From positions 1-64,000 of the forward strand of contig NZ_JAFREL010000047.1 of the NCBI RefSeq assembly GCF_017377655.1: a stretch of 64,000 nt of DNA, in the 5' to 3' direction. A program made the position numbers and the translations under genes. The stretch comes from Candidatus Enterococcus ferrettii (GTDB lineage Bacteria; Bacillota; Bacilli; Lactobacillales; Enterococcaceae). Positions 1 through 8,512 of this stretch are shown here, in pieces (within the stretch, counting starts at the first letter, position 1; every line of letters begins with the position of its first letter). The notes below the pieces were generated by a model. That model had not been told where the DNA came from, ran no database searches, and saw only the letters and a program-made list of their open reading frames with translations.

Positions 1-702
1 TCGGATAGCGACTCAGATTCTGATGTTGTTGATTATGATGATTGGGAAGTTGTTCCACCGACCTTGAACCCAAATTATGTAGGTGGCTCGGTAATTACTG
101 GGCATATTCCAGATCAGGATACGGATTTAGGACGCTACTATACTATGGATGTTTACATTAATGGTCAATTATTTATTACTGATTATGCCGTAACTCCTGG
201 TGGCGACTACTCTATTGACTTAAATGATTACATTCAGACCTTAGCTCGAATGGCAGGCATAACCTTAGAAGAGGGCGATGTGGTCGAAGTTGTTCTAAAA
301 GGACATCAACTTGGAGAAGCTGAGAAAGAAAGTGAAAAGGTTAAGGATGTCGTGAGTGGTGATAATGAATCAGACAGCGATTCGGACTCAGACAGTGATT
401 CAGACTCAGATAGTGACTCAGATTCGGATAGTGATTCAGACTCGGATAGTGACTCAGATTCGGATAGTGATTCAGATTCCGATGGTAAACCTAAGGTAAG
501 TTCAAACCTGAAAAAGACAACCGGTCGAACTACGAAGACAGGGGCATTACCTAAGACAGGGGCCGATGTGAAGGAAGCTGCTTATCCAGCAGCTGGGCTC
601 GGCTTGCTAGGTCTTGGATTATTGGGACTAAAAGATAAACTTAAACGAAAAAAAAGCAGGACCAAAGACACGATTGATGAGTTTTTCGATAAAGAGGAGT
701 AG
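1..702 (+). CDS. LPXTG surface adhesin with Ser-Asp repeats (5' truncated)
   Basis: The frame is open from base 1, so the N-terminus lies outside the window. It begins in a short Ser-Asp stretch (1-24), then a folded segment of about 110 residues, then a second Ser-Asp block (370-483, 19 SD dipeptides). Next come a Thr/Lys linker, an LPKTG sorting motif (547-561), a Gly/Leu-rich membrane segment and a basic tail. This is the layout of Sdr/Clf-type wall-anchored adhesins, where SD stalks project a binding domain and are often glycosylated. The acidic tail after the stop-transfer residues (ending DEFFDKEE) is longer than usual. A sortase gene follows directly. The ligand cannot be inferred because the A region is missing. 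Confidence 0.85.
   Translation, partial: SDSDSDSDVVDYDDWEVVPPTLNPNYVGGSVITGHIPDQDTDLGRYYTMDVYINGQLFITDYAVTPGGDYSIDLNDYIQTLARMAGITLEEGDVVEVVLKGHQLGEAEKESEKVKDVVSGDNESDSDSDSDSDSDSDSDSDSDSDSDSDSDSDSDSDSDSDGKPKVSSNLKKTTGRTTKTGALPKTGADVKEAAYPAAGLGLLGLGLLGLKDKLKRKKSRTKDTIDEFFDKEE
370..483 (+). repeat. Ser-Asp dipeptide repeat region
   Basis: A tandem array built on a 6-bp SD unit with higher-order 12-18 bp periodicity through alternating synonymous Ser and Asp codons. It encodes 19 SD dipeptides. A shorter SD stretch occupies 1-24. Such arrays change length by slippage. Confidence 0.9.
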
Positions 703-714
703 GAAGTAATAAGG

Positions 715-774
715 AAACGAACGATCTCTCTAGAACAAAGAATTAATCTTTTTAGACGGATCGTTCGTTTTTTT
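715..774 (+). terminator. Inverted repeat between adhesin and sortase
   Basis: A perfect 12-bp inverted repeat (AAACGAACGATC at 715-726, GATCGTTCGTTT at 759-770) with a 32-nt loop, followed by T-rich DNA. Probably a terminator after the adhesin. The long loop makes it atypical. Confidence 0.6.
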
Positions 775-810
775 ACCCTTACAAGCTTCTTTTTAACAGA
801 AAGGGAAAAT

Positions 811-1512
811 ATGAAGAAAAAAGTTTTGCGATTTTGTTCTTTTTTACTGATCGTTGTGGGTCTGTTTCTTCTATTTAATAAACCGCTAATCAATTTTTTC
901 ATACGTCACACGGGTGCTGTTTATGACATTAGTCAGCTTTCTAAGCGGGACTTAGAAAAGAACAAGCAGAAAGAAGAAACTTTCGATTTCGACCAAGTGA
1001 AGTCTCTCTCTTCAGAAGCAGTGGTAAAATCTCAGCTGGCTGGAGAAAAAAAAGAACTGCCAGTGATTGCCAGTATTGCGATTCCAAGTGTGAAGATTCG
1101 GCTGCCGATTTTTAAGGGATTATCGAATGAGGCCTTGCTTTATGGTGCAGGTACACTTTCGCCTGATCAGGAGATGGGTGCAGGCAATTATGCCTTAGCC
1201 AGTCATCGGTCGGATCAGCCGGATTTATTGTTTACGCCATTAGAGAATATCATGCTGGGTGACCTCATTTATTTAACCGACCTTTCCCATGTGTATACAT
1301 ACGAAGTAATTGAAAAGGAAAAGGTTGTGCCAACTAAAGCAGAGGTATTGGATGTCGTACCAGAGAAAAAGCTGTTGACACTGATTACTTGCGGGGACTT
1401 ATATGCAACGAATCGGTTGGTGGTTCAGGCAGAATTAATTGAAGTGACACCGATGAAGCAGCTGTCAGAAGCAGCTGCCCAAGCCTTTCAGCTTCCGATT
1501 CAATCGTATTGA
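811..1512 (+). CDS. srtA: Class A sortase
   Basis: A 233-residue membrane transpeptidase that cleaves LPXTG between Thr and Gly and links the protein to peptidoglycan. An N-terminal hydrophobic signal-anchor (about residues 5-30) precedes the sortase fold. The catalytic triad is visible: His132 (in ASHRSD), Cys194 (in LITCGD) and Arg202 (in ATNRLV). The N-terminal anchor and the TLITCG-type active site fit class A rather than the C-terminally anchored class C pilin sortases. Its position next to an LPKTG protein suggests a dedicated role, although it could also be the housekeeping enzyme. The ATG lies shortly after AGAAAGGGA. Confidence 0.9.
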   Translation: MKKKVLRFCSFLLIVVGLFLLFNKPLINFFIRHTGAVYDISQLSKRDLEKNKQKEETFDFDQVKSLSSEAVVKSQLAGEKKELPVIASIAIPSVKIRLPIFKGLSNEALLYGAGTLSPDQEMGAGNYALASHRSDQPDLLFTPLENIMLGDLIYLTDLSHVYTYEVIEKEKVVPTKAEVLDVVPEKKLLTLITCGDLYATNRLVVQAELIEVTPMKQLSEAAAQAFQLPIQSY

Positions 1513-1555
1513 AGGACCAGCAGATGGCTTATGTGGAAGAGAGGGAATGAATGGT

Positions 1556-2254
1556 ATGCGGCTAATCTTACTATTAACCAAGAATATTTTAGTAGAACAA
1601 CAGTTACAGGAACAATTGCAGCAGTTGAATTATGAAGTGCTGTGCTCGGTTCAAGCCTTTCACCAATTGAGAAAAGAAGGGTATGTAATGGTGGACCACC
1701 AGGTGATCATCTTCAGTGAAACCATCACCAATCGAGAAATTGCGGAACTCTTACCGAAAATGGTCTCAGGGAACCTTGTGATCTTTCGCAAATTCAGTGT
1801 GGCGCCCTCTTTAGAGGAACAGGAACAACTGAGGAAGTTAGGATTGAAGGAATGGATTTCAGGCGATATTCCTTGTGACCAGCTGAGGGAGCGCTTGGCT
1901 GAGAAGATGGAGCTGCTGCAGCAAACCGAAGAGCAGGAACGTGCTTCTCACCAGCAGCATTTCGTTATGACGGAAAAGCTGCTGGAACATTTTCTGAAGA
2001 CATTAACGAAAAAGGAAAAGAAGGTATTTCTTTATTTGCAGGAAGCCAATGGTGAAATTGTTTCCCGCGAGGAGCTGTGCGACTACTTATGGAAAGAAGA
2101 GCTTAATCATTCTCGCATGTCACAGTTGTCCGTGTTAGTGAAAAAAATTAAGCAAAAACTGAAAGAATCAGGGTTTAGCGAAGACTTACTGCGGACCATT
2201 TGGGGCAGCGGGTATTGCTTAACGCCTGAGTTTTCACTGGAACTTATAGAGTAA
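1556..2254 (+). CDS. Degenerate response regulator, OmpR-type winged helix (copy 1)
   Basis: 232 residues. The C-terminus (about 150-228) is an OmpR/PhoB winged helix, ending in the family-typical TIWGSGYCL strand-turn. The N-terminus resembles a receiver domain but lacks its chemistry: the acidic pair after strand 1 is replaced by TKN (residues 8-10) and the phospho-acceptor region reads SETITN (54-59). Phosphorylation control is therefore unlikely. Two paralogs lie at 7480 and 12265, and all three align from M-x(6)-TKN. That alignment and the binding-site spacing (GAGGG at 1541-1545) favour the ATG at 1556 over 1547. No histidine kinase is nearby. It probably regulates the flanking surface genes, which is inference. 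Confidence 0.75.
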   Translation: MRLILLLTKNILVEQQLQEQLQQLNYEVLCSVQAFHQLRKEGYVMVDHQVIIFSETITNREIAELLPKMVSGNLVIFRKFSVAPSLEEQEQLRKLGLKEWISGDIPCDQLRERLAEKMELLQQTEEQERASHQQHFVMTEKLLEHFLKTLTKKEKKVFLYLQEANGEIVSREELCDYLWKEELNHSRMSQLSVLVKKIKQKLKESGFSEDLLRTIWGSGYCLTPEFSLELIE

Positions 2255-2297
2255 ATTAAACCAGCGGCAATCTTAAAAAAAGAAGTAAGGTGATGGT

Positions 2298-4946
2298 GTG
2301 AGAAAAGAGTTAGCAGAAGCAAGAAAAAAATTGTTTGACCAAGCCAAAAATGAACCGGTTCATTTCTTTGTGACTACCTGTTCGGAAAATAAACGGGGAC
2401 AGGTTTGGCAGACTAGCAGCGATAATTTTGAACAGGGCTGGCTAAAAATAGAAAAGTATTTAGATGCCTTTTCAATTTTTCCCAAATGGGTAAAAATTGA
2501 AAGACTGAACACAGTGAAGAAGGTGAGTGCAAAAGAAGGACAACAGGCCATCTTTCAAACACAGCGGAATAATTATTTTCCTTATGGTGTGTCCTTCAAT
2601 GAAGATCCTTGTTCAATCTTTTTACCTGAAGAAATTACTGGGAATGCGCTGCTGGTTCCTCATCCAGAGCATCGAATAGCTAGAAGAGATGCGCGTTTAA
2701 TGAGTAGTGAAGAGAATATCCAAAAATATAACCACTACCGCGATCAGAAGGATGACGTGAATCCACAGATTCATTTTGGGGAAGAGTGGACATTTTTCAC
2801 AAAGAAGGGCGTCTTCATTGAAAATGAAAACATTTATTCCATGGAAATGGAGGGCTATGGACAGGGTGTACGGAAAATTGATGCAGACAATCAGTGGACC
2901 ATCTTGGAGCAGGGCATTCGGCGTGGGGCTCAATACTTGGTGGATCAGATTACCGAAACGGGGAAGTTTATCTATGGGTACTTTCCGGTACGTGGTAGAA
3001 CGATTAACAGCTACAACAGTGTCCGACATTATTCCAGCCTATATGCGCTGCTGGAGGCCTATGACTATTTGCAAGAGCAGGAATTGGCTAGTGCTGATTT
3101 CCTAGAAAAGATCGAGCAAGGTCTGCAATGGGGACTTATGCATCTGACCAAGGTGACAGAGGATGCCTACTATGTAGTTGATGGCGAGGAATTAAAGCTG
3201 GGGGCTCAGGCGATGGTCATTTTGGCTTTGACCAAGTATCAGACAGTCACTGGCAATCAACAGTTTTTACCTTCCATTAAACAGTTCTTGAATGGGATGA
3301 AGTCGTTTATTGCAGAAGATGGAGCGACCGCTCACGTTTTGAATGAAGAGTTAACAGAGAGCGAAGCCTTCAGGATTATTTATTACGATGGGGAAGCGTT
3401 GTTTGCGATTATGCGGGCCTACCCATTAGTCGGTAAAAAAGAATGGCTGGACCTGGCGGAGCTGTTAATGAATCACTTTATTCAAAAAAGGTATGAACGA
3501 TACCATGATCATTGGCTGAGTTATTCAGTCAATGAACTGACGACTTACCTACCGAAACGAAAGTATTTTGAGTTTGGGATTCGGAATGCCTTGGAGAATT
3601 TAGCCTTTATTGAGAAAAGAGATACCGCTTATCCAACGATGTTGGAACTGGTGGTGGCGGCAGTTAAAATGTTCGATCGGATTCAAGAGATTGCTTTTGA
3701 AGAGCCGCTGTTTAGCTCTGAAGAATTCACTTGGCTAAAGAGCGTGATGGAGAAGCGAGCCATCCATGAATTAAGAACGGGAACAATGTGGCCGGAGCTT
3801 GCGATGTTCTTTGCCCAGCCGGAAACGATTGTTGGCGGTTTTTATGTGCGTCATGATCGGTGCCGAATGCGGATTGATGATGCGGAACATTTCTTATCGG
3901 GGTTGATTAATTATCAGGTGTACAGTTCAACAGAAGAAGTTACTGAGGCAGTGATTAACGAAGCGGATGAGGATTTAGAAGTTATTGAGAATTCAGAGGA
4001 AGAGTCACTGGCTATTTCTGTGGTTATTCCGGTTTACAATCGGGAAAAAGAACTGGCCAATTGTTTGACTCAATTGGCGCACTCAACCCTTGATCACTCA
4101 CAGTTTGAAGTGATTGTGGTCGATGATGCTTCGACGGATCAGACGGTGAAGGTGGTTGAGGAATTCCAGGAACACTTTGACCATTTGCGGGTGCTGCGTT
4201 TAGCGGAAAACTCTGGCGGTGCGTCTGTGCCTAGAAACCTAGGATTGAAGCAATCCAAAGGGAAATGGGTGGTCTTCGTGGACTCGGATGATTACCTTAC
4301 CCCTCATGCCTTGGAGGATGCGTACCAGTTGGCAATCGAGGAGGAAGAAACGGATTTGGTTTGTATGCCTTATTTCCGAGCAGAGGGCAGTCGTCGCGCA
4401 CTTGGTCGTTCGTGCTTCCAATCACCTACAGCTATCAAAGGAGTGGATTTCCTTGATACTAAGCTGTACAACAGCTTGAACATCGTTGGCAAGCTGATGC
4501 GTAAAGAAGTTGTGGATCGGTATCAGTTGGAATTCCCAACCAAGATTAGGGTACGTGAAGACAATTGGTTTTCAATGAAGCTTTATGCGGTGGTTCGCAA
4601 GATTGCGTTTTTAGGGAATATGAAGGACTACTATTTCTGCGGCGAGTGGGATACGGTTTCCCTTTCGAAAATCGGCACACCCCCACGAGATGCGATGAAA
4701 ATTTATGCAGAGGTCTTTCGTTTTGTTTTTAGTTTGGAAGAAGTGCCGCAAAAGCGCAAAGAAGACATTTTAGCGATTTATCTGAATCGCTATGCGGCCA
4801 TGATCAAACGTGGAAGGTATGCGCCGACCCGGCTATTCGACCAGACAGGCTATTCGCTCTACTTCCTCAAAAGAAGTACCTATTTGGATACGGAAGCCAA
4901 GCAGTTTATCAATGACTTATACAGTGGAAAATATGACGTTCAATAG
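2298..4946 (+). CDS. Large bifunctional glycosyltransferase: helical domain plus GT2
   Basis: 882 residues with no signal peptide or clear membrane span, so probably cytoplasmic. From about residue 572 there is a family 2 glycosyltransferase domain: SVVIPVYNR nucleotide-binding start, VVDDAST, and DSDD metal/sugar-nucleotide motif at 662-665. The first 560 residues are not a family I can name. They are helix-rich with repeated aromatic blocks (GKFIYGYFPV, RHYSSLYALLEAY, GGFYVRHDRCRMRIDD), which suggests an alpha/alpha-toroid resembling glycoside hydrolases or sugar epimerases. The GTG start follows AAGTAAGG. It sits in a same-strand run with an adhesin, sortase and acyltransferase. It may glycosylate the SD-repeat protein or build a wall glycan; the substrate is unknown. 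Confidence 0.8.
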   Translation: MRKELAEARKKLFDQAKNEPVHFFVTTCSENKRGQVWQTSSDNFEQGWLKIEKYLDAFSIFPKWVKIERLNTVKKVSAKEGQQAIFQTQRNNYFPYGVSFNEDPCSIFLPEEITGNALLVPHPEHRIARRDARLMSSEENIQKYNHYRDQKDDVNPQIHFGEEWTFFTKKGVFIENENIYSMEMEGYGQGVRKIDADNQWTILEQGIRRGAQYLVDQITETGKFIYGYFPVRGRTINSYNSVRHYSSLYALLEAYDYLQEQELASADFLEKIEQGLQWGLMHLTKVTEDAYYVVDGEELKLGAQAMVILALTKYQTVTGNQQFLPSIKQFLNGMKSFIAEDGATAHVLNEELTESEAFRIIYYDGEALFAIMRAYPLVGKKEWLDLAELLMNHFIQKRYERYHDHWLSYSVNELTTYLPKRKYFEFGIRNALENLAFIEKRDTAYPTMLELVVAAVKMFDRIQEIAFEEPLFSSEEFTWLKSVMEKRAIHELRTGTMWPELAMFFAQPETIVGGFYVRHDRCRMRIDDAEHFLSGLINYQVYSSTEEVTEAVINEADEDLEVIENSEEESLAISVVIPVYNREKELANCLTQLAHSTLDHSQFEVIVVDDASTDQTVKVVEEFQEHFDHLRVLRLAENSGGASVPRNLGLKQSKGKWVVFVDSDDYLTPHALEDAYQLAIEEEETDLVCMPYFRAEGSRRALGRSCFQSPTAIKGVDFLDTKLYNSLNIVGKLMRKEVVDRYQLEFPTKIRVREDNWFSMKLYAVVRKIAFLGNMKDYYFCGEWDTVSLSKIGTPPRDAMKIYAEVFRFVFSLEEVPQKRKEDILAIYLNRYAAMIKRGRYAPTRLFDQTGYSLYFLKRSTYLDTEAKQFINDLYSGKYDVQ

Positions 4947-4984
4947 TAGACGCATACAGACAGGCCGTGAAAAGAGGGATTGAA

Positions 4985-5269
4985 ATGGCAGAGCTTGGAC
5001 AACTCATTCTTGAAGTGATAAAAAATTTAGGGATGCGAAAGCTGATCTTGATTCTTTTCATCACAGTAACCTTTATTACCTTTTTAAAGCAACGACTAAA
5101 AAAGCATCGCTCCTATGATGAATTGGATGCAGTGGAAGATAGCTACCAAAAGGATGAAAATGGTCTTTATCCTTGGGAGGCGGATACTGATGATTCTCCC
5201 CAGAGGATTCCAAAAGATGCGAAGAAATACATTCACAATGCGGGGCCAAAACGGGGGCGCTGGTCCTGA
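4985..5269 (+). CDS. Small single-pass membrane protein, unknown function
   Basis: 94 residues. One hydrophobic helix (about residues 17-35: LILILFITVTFITFL) is followed by a basic stretch (KQRLKKHR) and a charged tail rich in Asp, Glu and Pro with YPWEAD. An in-frame GTG exists at 4967, but the ATG at 4985 sits at proper distance from AAGAGGGA, so I prefer it. I do not recognise the family. Its place between the large glycosyltransferase and the CatB-like acyltransferase suggests a scaffold or partner for those enzymes at the membrane; that is inference from position only. Confidence 0.65.
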   Translation: MAELGQLILEVIKNLGMRKLILILFITVTFITFLKQRLKKHRSYDELDAVEDSYQKDENGLYPWEADTDDSPQRIPKDAKKYIHNAGPKRGRWS

Positions 5270-5300
5270 TTAGTAGTCAGTGGGAAAGGAGGTTGTTGTA

Positions 5301-6086
5301 ATAAAAAAACGTCAGAGAACCCACAAATTTATTTTTTCCAAAGGGTTGGATCGACTTTTGGTAGAACGAGATATTTTTACCAAACTAACCACACGAGAAA
5401 ACCGGTTTGTACATGGGAAGGATCCGATGTTTGTGAATAGTACAGTGGCGATTGAGCCCTTTTCAATCTTTGTTAAGGGCACTTATCTGCACACCATGGG
5501 AGCTTTCAGTTACAGTCGCAGTAATCTGCCAGTGGACACAATCGTTGGCCGTTACTCTTCGATTGCCCCGGGTGTAAGCCGGATGGGGCCGAATCATCCA
5601 ATGGATCGCTTCACCACCTCACAGATTACGTATGAAACCAAGAACATTTCTCTGAATACCTATAAGGAAAAATGGACCAATCAATTTGAACCTTCACCGA
5701 ATCAGTTACGACGTCAGCCAATTGACATTGGCAATGATGTTTGGATCGGTGAGAACGTTACGTTTAGTTCAAAAGGGATTAAGGTTCACGATGGGGCAGT
5801 GATTGCTGCGCATGCAATTGTTACAAAGAATGTCCCGCCTTATGCAATTGTTGCAGGATGTCCGGCAAAAATCATCAACTTCCGTTTTTCGCCTGAATGT
5901 ATTCAGCAGCTGCTTCAATTAAAGTGGTGGCAGTATGATTTTGGCCAGTTTTCGACGATCCGGGGAGACGAATCGATCGAAGATTTTATCAGTAAGGTGA
6001 AACAATTAATTGATCAGCAGCAAGTAAAACCCTTTACGCCAACCGTAACGACAATTGATGATTTTCTGAAGGCTGCTGAAGAATAG
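5301..6086 (+). CDS. CatB-like hexapeptide O-acyltransferase, apparent AUA start
   Basis: About 262 residues of left-handed beta-helix acyltransferase related to CatB/Vat xenobiotic acetyltransferases and sugar O-acetyltransferases. Hexapeptide repeats are visible around VGRYSSIAPGV and IDIGNDVWIGENVTF through VIAAHAIVTKNVPPYAIVAGCPAKII, typical of acyl-CoA-dependent enzymes. Here it more likely acetylates a glycan made by the preceding glycosyltransferase than a drug. The start is odd. A strong AAAGGAGG (5285-5292) points to the ATA at 5301 (then AAA AAA CGT, that is M-K-K-R). The only upstream in-frame start, GTG at 5280, lies before that site and has none of its own. Confidence 0.8.
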   Translation: MKKRQRTHKFIFSKGLDRLLVERDIFTKLTTRENRFVHGKDPMFVNSTVAIEPFSIFVKGTYLHTMGAFSYSRSNLPVDTIVGRYSSIAPGVSRMGPNHPMDRFTTSQITYETKNISLNTYKEKWTNQFEPSPNQLRRQPIDIGNDVWIGENVTFSSKGIKVHDGAVIAAHAIVTKNVPPYAIVAGCPAKIINFRFSPECIQQLLQLKWWQYDFGQFSTIRGDESIEDFISKVKQLIDQQQVKPFTPTVTTIDDFLKAAEE

Positions 6087-6099
6087 GAAAGAGGATCCT

Positions 6100-7440
6100 G
6101 TGAAAAAGAAGGGAATATCCATCCTACTGCTGCTCATTTTTTTCTTTGCCTTTCAACTGATAACGCAAGCAAAAGACGCCGATTGCCTTGACCCAGTAGA
6201 CATAACAGGCGAAGCCGCAGCCGATTATCCAGAAGAAACCAGTACTAAAAGAAAAAAGAGAAAAAAAACACGGACCGTTCAGCTCAAACGGTTTTATCTG
6301 AGGGTGACAGATGGTGCAGAGGACTCTGTTCCAGTTCCGTTACCTAATACCCGGTACACTATTCGTTTAGTCACGAAAGAGCAAGAAGTGTTTTTGCACG
6401 AAGGGGTAACCAATAACCAGGGAGAAATAAAGGATGTAGCACTGCGCAAGATTCCTTTAGAAGGAGCTTCATTGAAAATAGGCTATATCTTAGGCAATGA
6501 TCAAAGAGGCTACGTGCAAAAATATAATAAAAAGCCCTACAGCTTTGTTTTTACACTGAGATTAGGTAGCGATAATACAATTAATTATTCCAATCATCAG
6601 GTGTTGTTTGGAAAAGAGAAACAGGAAGAGACCTTTTTCTATAATTTCCAAGCTGCCCGAATCAATGACTATTTTGATCAAGCTGTTCAGGCGCAAGCGA
6701 ATGCCGTAAAGCAGGCACGCAAATTACTTCCTGACACTGCCAAGTTCACAATAAAACCGATCAATATCAATTTTGAACAGGGAAAATATCTTGATAAGAG
6801 CAATGCTTTTTCTCGCAATGGGCATGATAATCGTGCAATTCCCGACATTGTGATGGGTGACCGCAGTGACAAGAACTTTGAGACAAAGAAGCTGATGCAC
6901 AATATTATGCACGAGTGGACGCATTGGACTATGTATACAACCTTCGCAATGCCTGGCGGCGAGTATGATAGTCATTATGGGGTCAATTCAGATCCAAAGA
7001 TTAGTTATAAGGAGGGCTGGGCGTTATTTGCAGGTGAGTTTTTTGCGGCTCCTGAGAGTCTCGCAGAAAGGGATACGTTAGTGCAGGAGGATGATCATCA
7101 GGGAGTGAATCGGTTATTTGGGAAATCAACCAATCTCACCGTTCAACAGGTTCTCTATGACTTGTTAGACACCGGATCGACGGATGAAGCTTTTCATATT
7201 TCTGAACGCTACTTAGATGAAGAGCGATCGGAACAAGCGATGCATCAAGTAAACTTCGGTATTCTGTATACCCTGATGCTGGAATCAGAAGCGACAACTT
7301 TACAAGAATTCTTAACCTATTTAGAAGATAAGTATATAGTGACTGCTTCAGATAAGGAGAAGTTCACTGAGGTACTAAAAATAAATGGACTGGCAAGAGA
7401 CGGAAGCTTTAGTAAAGCGAATCCGGAAAACCAAGAGTAG
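6100..7440 (+). CDS. Secreted zinc metallopeptidase (gluzincin-like)
   Basis: 446 residues with a signal peptide (MKKK then about 18 hydrophobic residues to TQAKDA). Residues about 60-170 look like a beta-rich domain of the prealbumin/transthyretin kind (LRVTDG, NTRYTIRLV, GVTNNQGEI). The catalytic part carries HEWTH at 271-275, the HExxH zinc motif, with Glu305 in KEGWALFAGEFF as probable third ligand. Start is GTG behind GGAAAGAGGA. No sorting motif or C-terminal anchor is seen, so it is probably released or loosely wall-associated. It could process the neighbouring adhesin or act on host proteins; the substrate is not evident. Confidence 0.75.
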   Translation: MKKKGISILLLLIFFFAFQLITQAKDADCLDPVDITGEAAADYPEETSTKRKKRKKTRTVQLKRFYLRVTDGAEDSVPVPLPNTRYTIRLVTKEQEVFLHEGVTNNQGEIKDVALRKIPLEGASLKIGYILGNDQRGYVQKYNKKPYSFVFTLRLGSDNTINYSNHQVLFGKEKQEETFFYNFQAARINDYFDQAVQAQANAVKQARKLLPDTAKFTIKPININFEQGKYLDKSNAFSRNGHDNRAIPDIVMGDRSDKNFETKKLMHNIMHEWTHWTMYTTFAMPGGEYDSHYGVNSDPKISYKEGWALFAGEFFAAPESLAERDTLVQEDDHQGVNRLFGKSTNLTVQQVLYDLLDTGSTDEAFHISERYLDEERSEQAMHQVNFGILYTLMLESEATTLQEFLTYLEDKYIVTASDKEKFTEVLKINGLARDGSFSKANPENQE

Positions 7441-7479
7441 CTATTTGTACAGTCAGAGACTAACGAGGAGTGTGAACAA

Positions 7480-8250
7480 GTGTATAAAGTACTGATTCTC
7501 ACCAAGAATATTTTAGCTGAACAACAGCTTCAAAAGCAGCTTCAACTGTTGGACTATGAAGTGTTTTGTTCAAAAGAGAGTTTCAGAAATCTAAAATTAT
7601 TGTCAATCACCGATTTTTTCCCGGTTATTATGTTAAGTGAAACCATCAGCAACTTAGAGATCGAGAAGTTTCTCCCTTACATTGATCAAACCAATAGTCT
7701 CGTGGTTCGTTTGGTGATGGATGAACCGAATGAAGAAGAACTAAGAGTTTGGCAGGAGTTGGGGGTCACTGGTGGACTGGCAAAATCCCTTTCCTTTGAT
7801 GGATTCCGGGAAGAATTAGTCCGGTTGCAAAATGCCTTTTACAAAGAGCTACACGAAAATAAAAAGCTGGAATCTCCAGCGATTGATAAAATTGAGAATC
7901 GAACCATGGAAACTTCGGCAGGTCGAATTTATTTTTCTAAGAAGGAAGAACGGCTGTTCAAGATGTTGTTGGAAGCGAAAGGAATATTAATCCCTCGCAG
8001 TGATATTTGTGCAGTGCTGTGGTCTGAAGGAGAGACGGATTCGAATCGCAGTCAGCTTTCTTGTATCACTACGAAGATTAAGAATAAGTTCAAGGCAGCT
8101 GGTTATCAAGGAGACACGATTATCACCAAGTGGGGCCAAGGATATGGGCTGAATCCTGATTTTTATACTTATTTAAGTACTGATCAAGCAGAAGAGAGCT
8201 ATCCTGAATTTATTCGGGATCATCGTAAGCAGGATAGTATGCTGATTTGA
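7480..8250 (+). CDS. Degenerate response regulator, OmpR-type winged helix (copy 2)
   Basis: 256 residues, second member of the three-paralog family. The N-terminus opens with the same TKN and EQQLQ-rich helix and carries SETISN (53-58) in place of the phospho-acceptor Asp region. The C-terminal winged helix (about 160-235) includes RSDICAVLW and IITKWGQGYGL. The GTG start lies 9 nt after GAGGAG. It directly follows the metallopeptidase, apparently in the same transcription unit. Its last codons (SYPEFIRDHRKQDSMLI) are duplicated at 9627-9697. Probably a phosphorylation-independent DNA-binding regulator of the surface cluster (inference). Confidence 0.75.
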   Translation: MYKVLILTKNILAEQQLQKQLQLLDYEVFCSKESFRNLKLLSITDFFPVIMLSETISNLEIEKFLPYIDQTNSLVVRLVMDEPNEEELRVWQELGVTGGLAKSLSFDGFREELVRLQNAFYKELHENKKLESPAIDKIENRTMETSAGRIYFSKKEERLFKMLLEAKGILIPRSDICAVLWSEGETDSNRSQLSCITTKIKNKFKAAGYQGDTIITKWGQGYGLNPDFYTYLSTDQAEESYPEFIRDHRKQDSMLI

Positions 8251-8262
8251 TAAAAAAAGAAT
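8192..8262 (+). repeat. Long direct repeat, copy 1 (3' end of regulator gene)
   Basis: 71 bp covering the last codons and stop of the copy-2 regulator. It is repeated at 9627-9697 with three mismatches by eye (8238, 8244, 8256), an offset of exactly 1,435 bp. Sequence outside the repeat does not match on either side. Confidence 0.9.
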
Positions 8263-8512
8263 GTAACAGTGAGATAGTAAAGTGGCTAGAGAAAAAAATC
8301 TCGTTGTTAGAATTGATGTATACTATCGACGACTTATATTTGACAGAAATAGTTATCGGACTGTACTAGTTCAATAGCTAGGTCGAGGCTGAATCCTGTT
8401 TATGGTAAGATTGAATTAAGAATGCCACGTAAATATTCAAGCTTTCATTTGTTTTTAGGTTATTTAATACCAATGATTTAGCAGCGTAACAAAGTGAAAG
8501 GGGCAGGGATTT

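Noticed and set aside
370..483. Short-period repeat array that might suggest CRISPR
   Set aside because: It is an in-frame SD-codon array inside an adhesin, with no unique spacers.
582..902. Minus-strand frame across the adhesin end and sortase start
   Set aside because: It covers a membrane segment and terminator in antisense; no binding site or family pattern.
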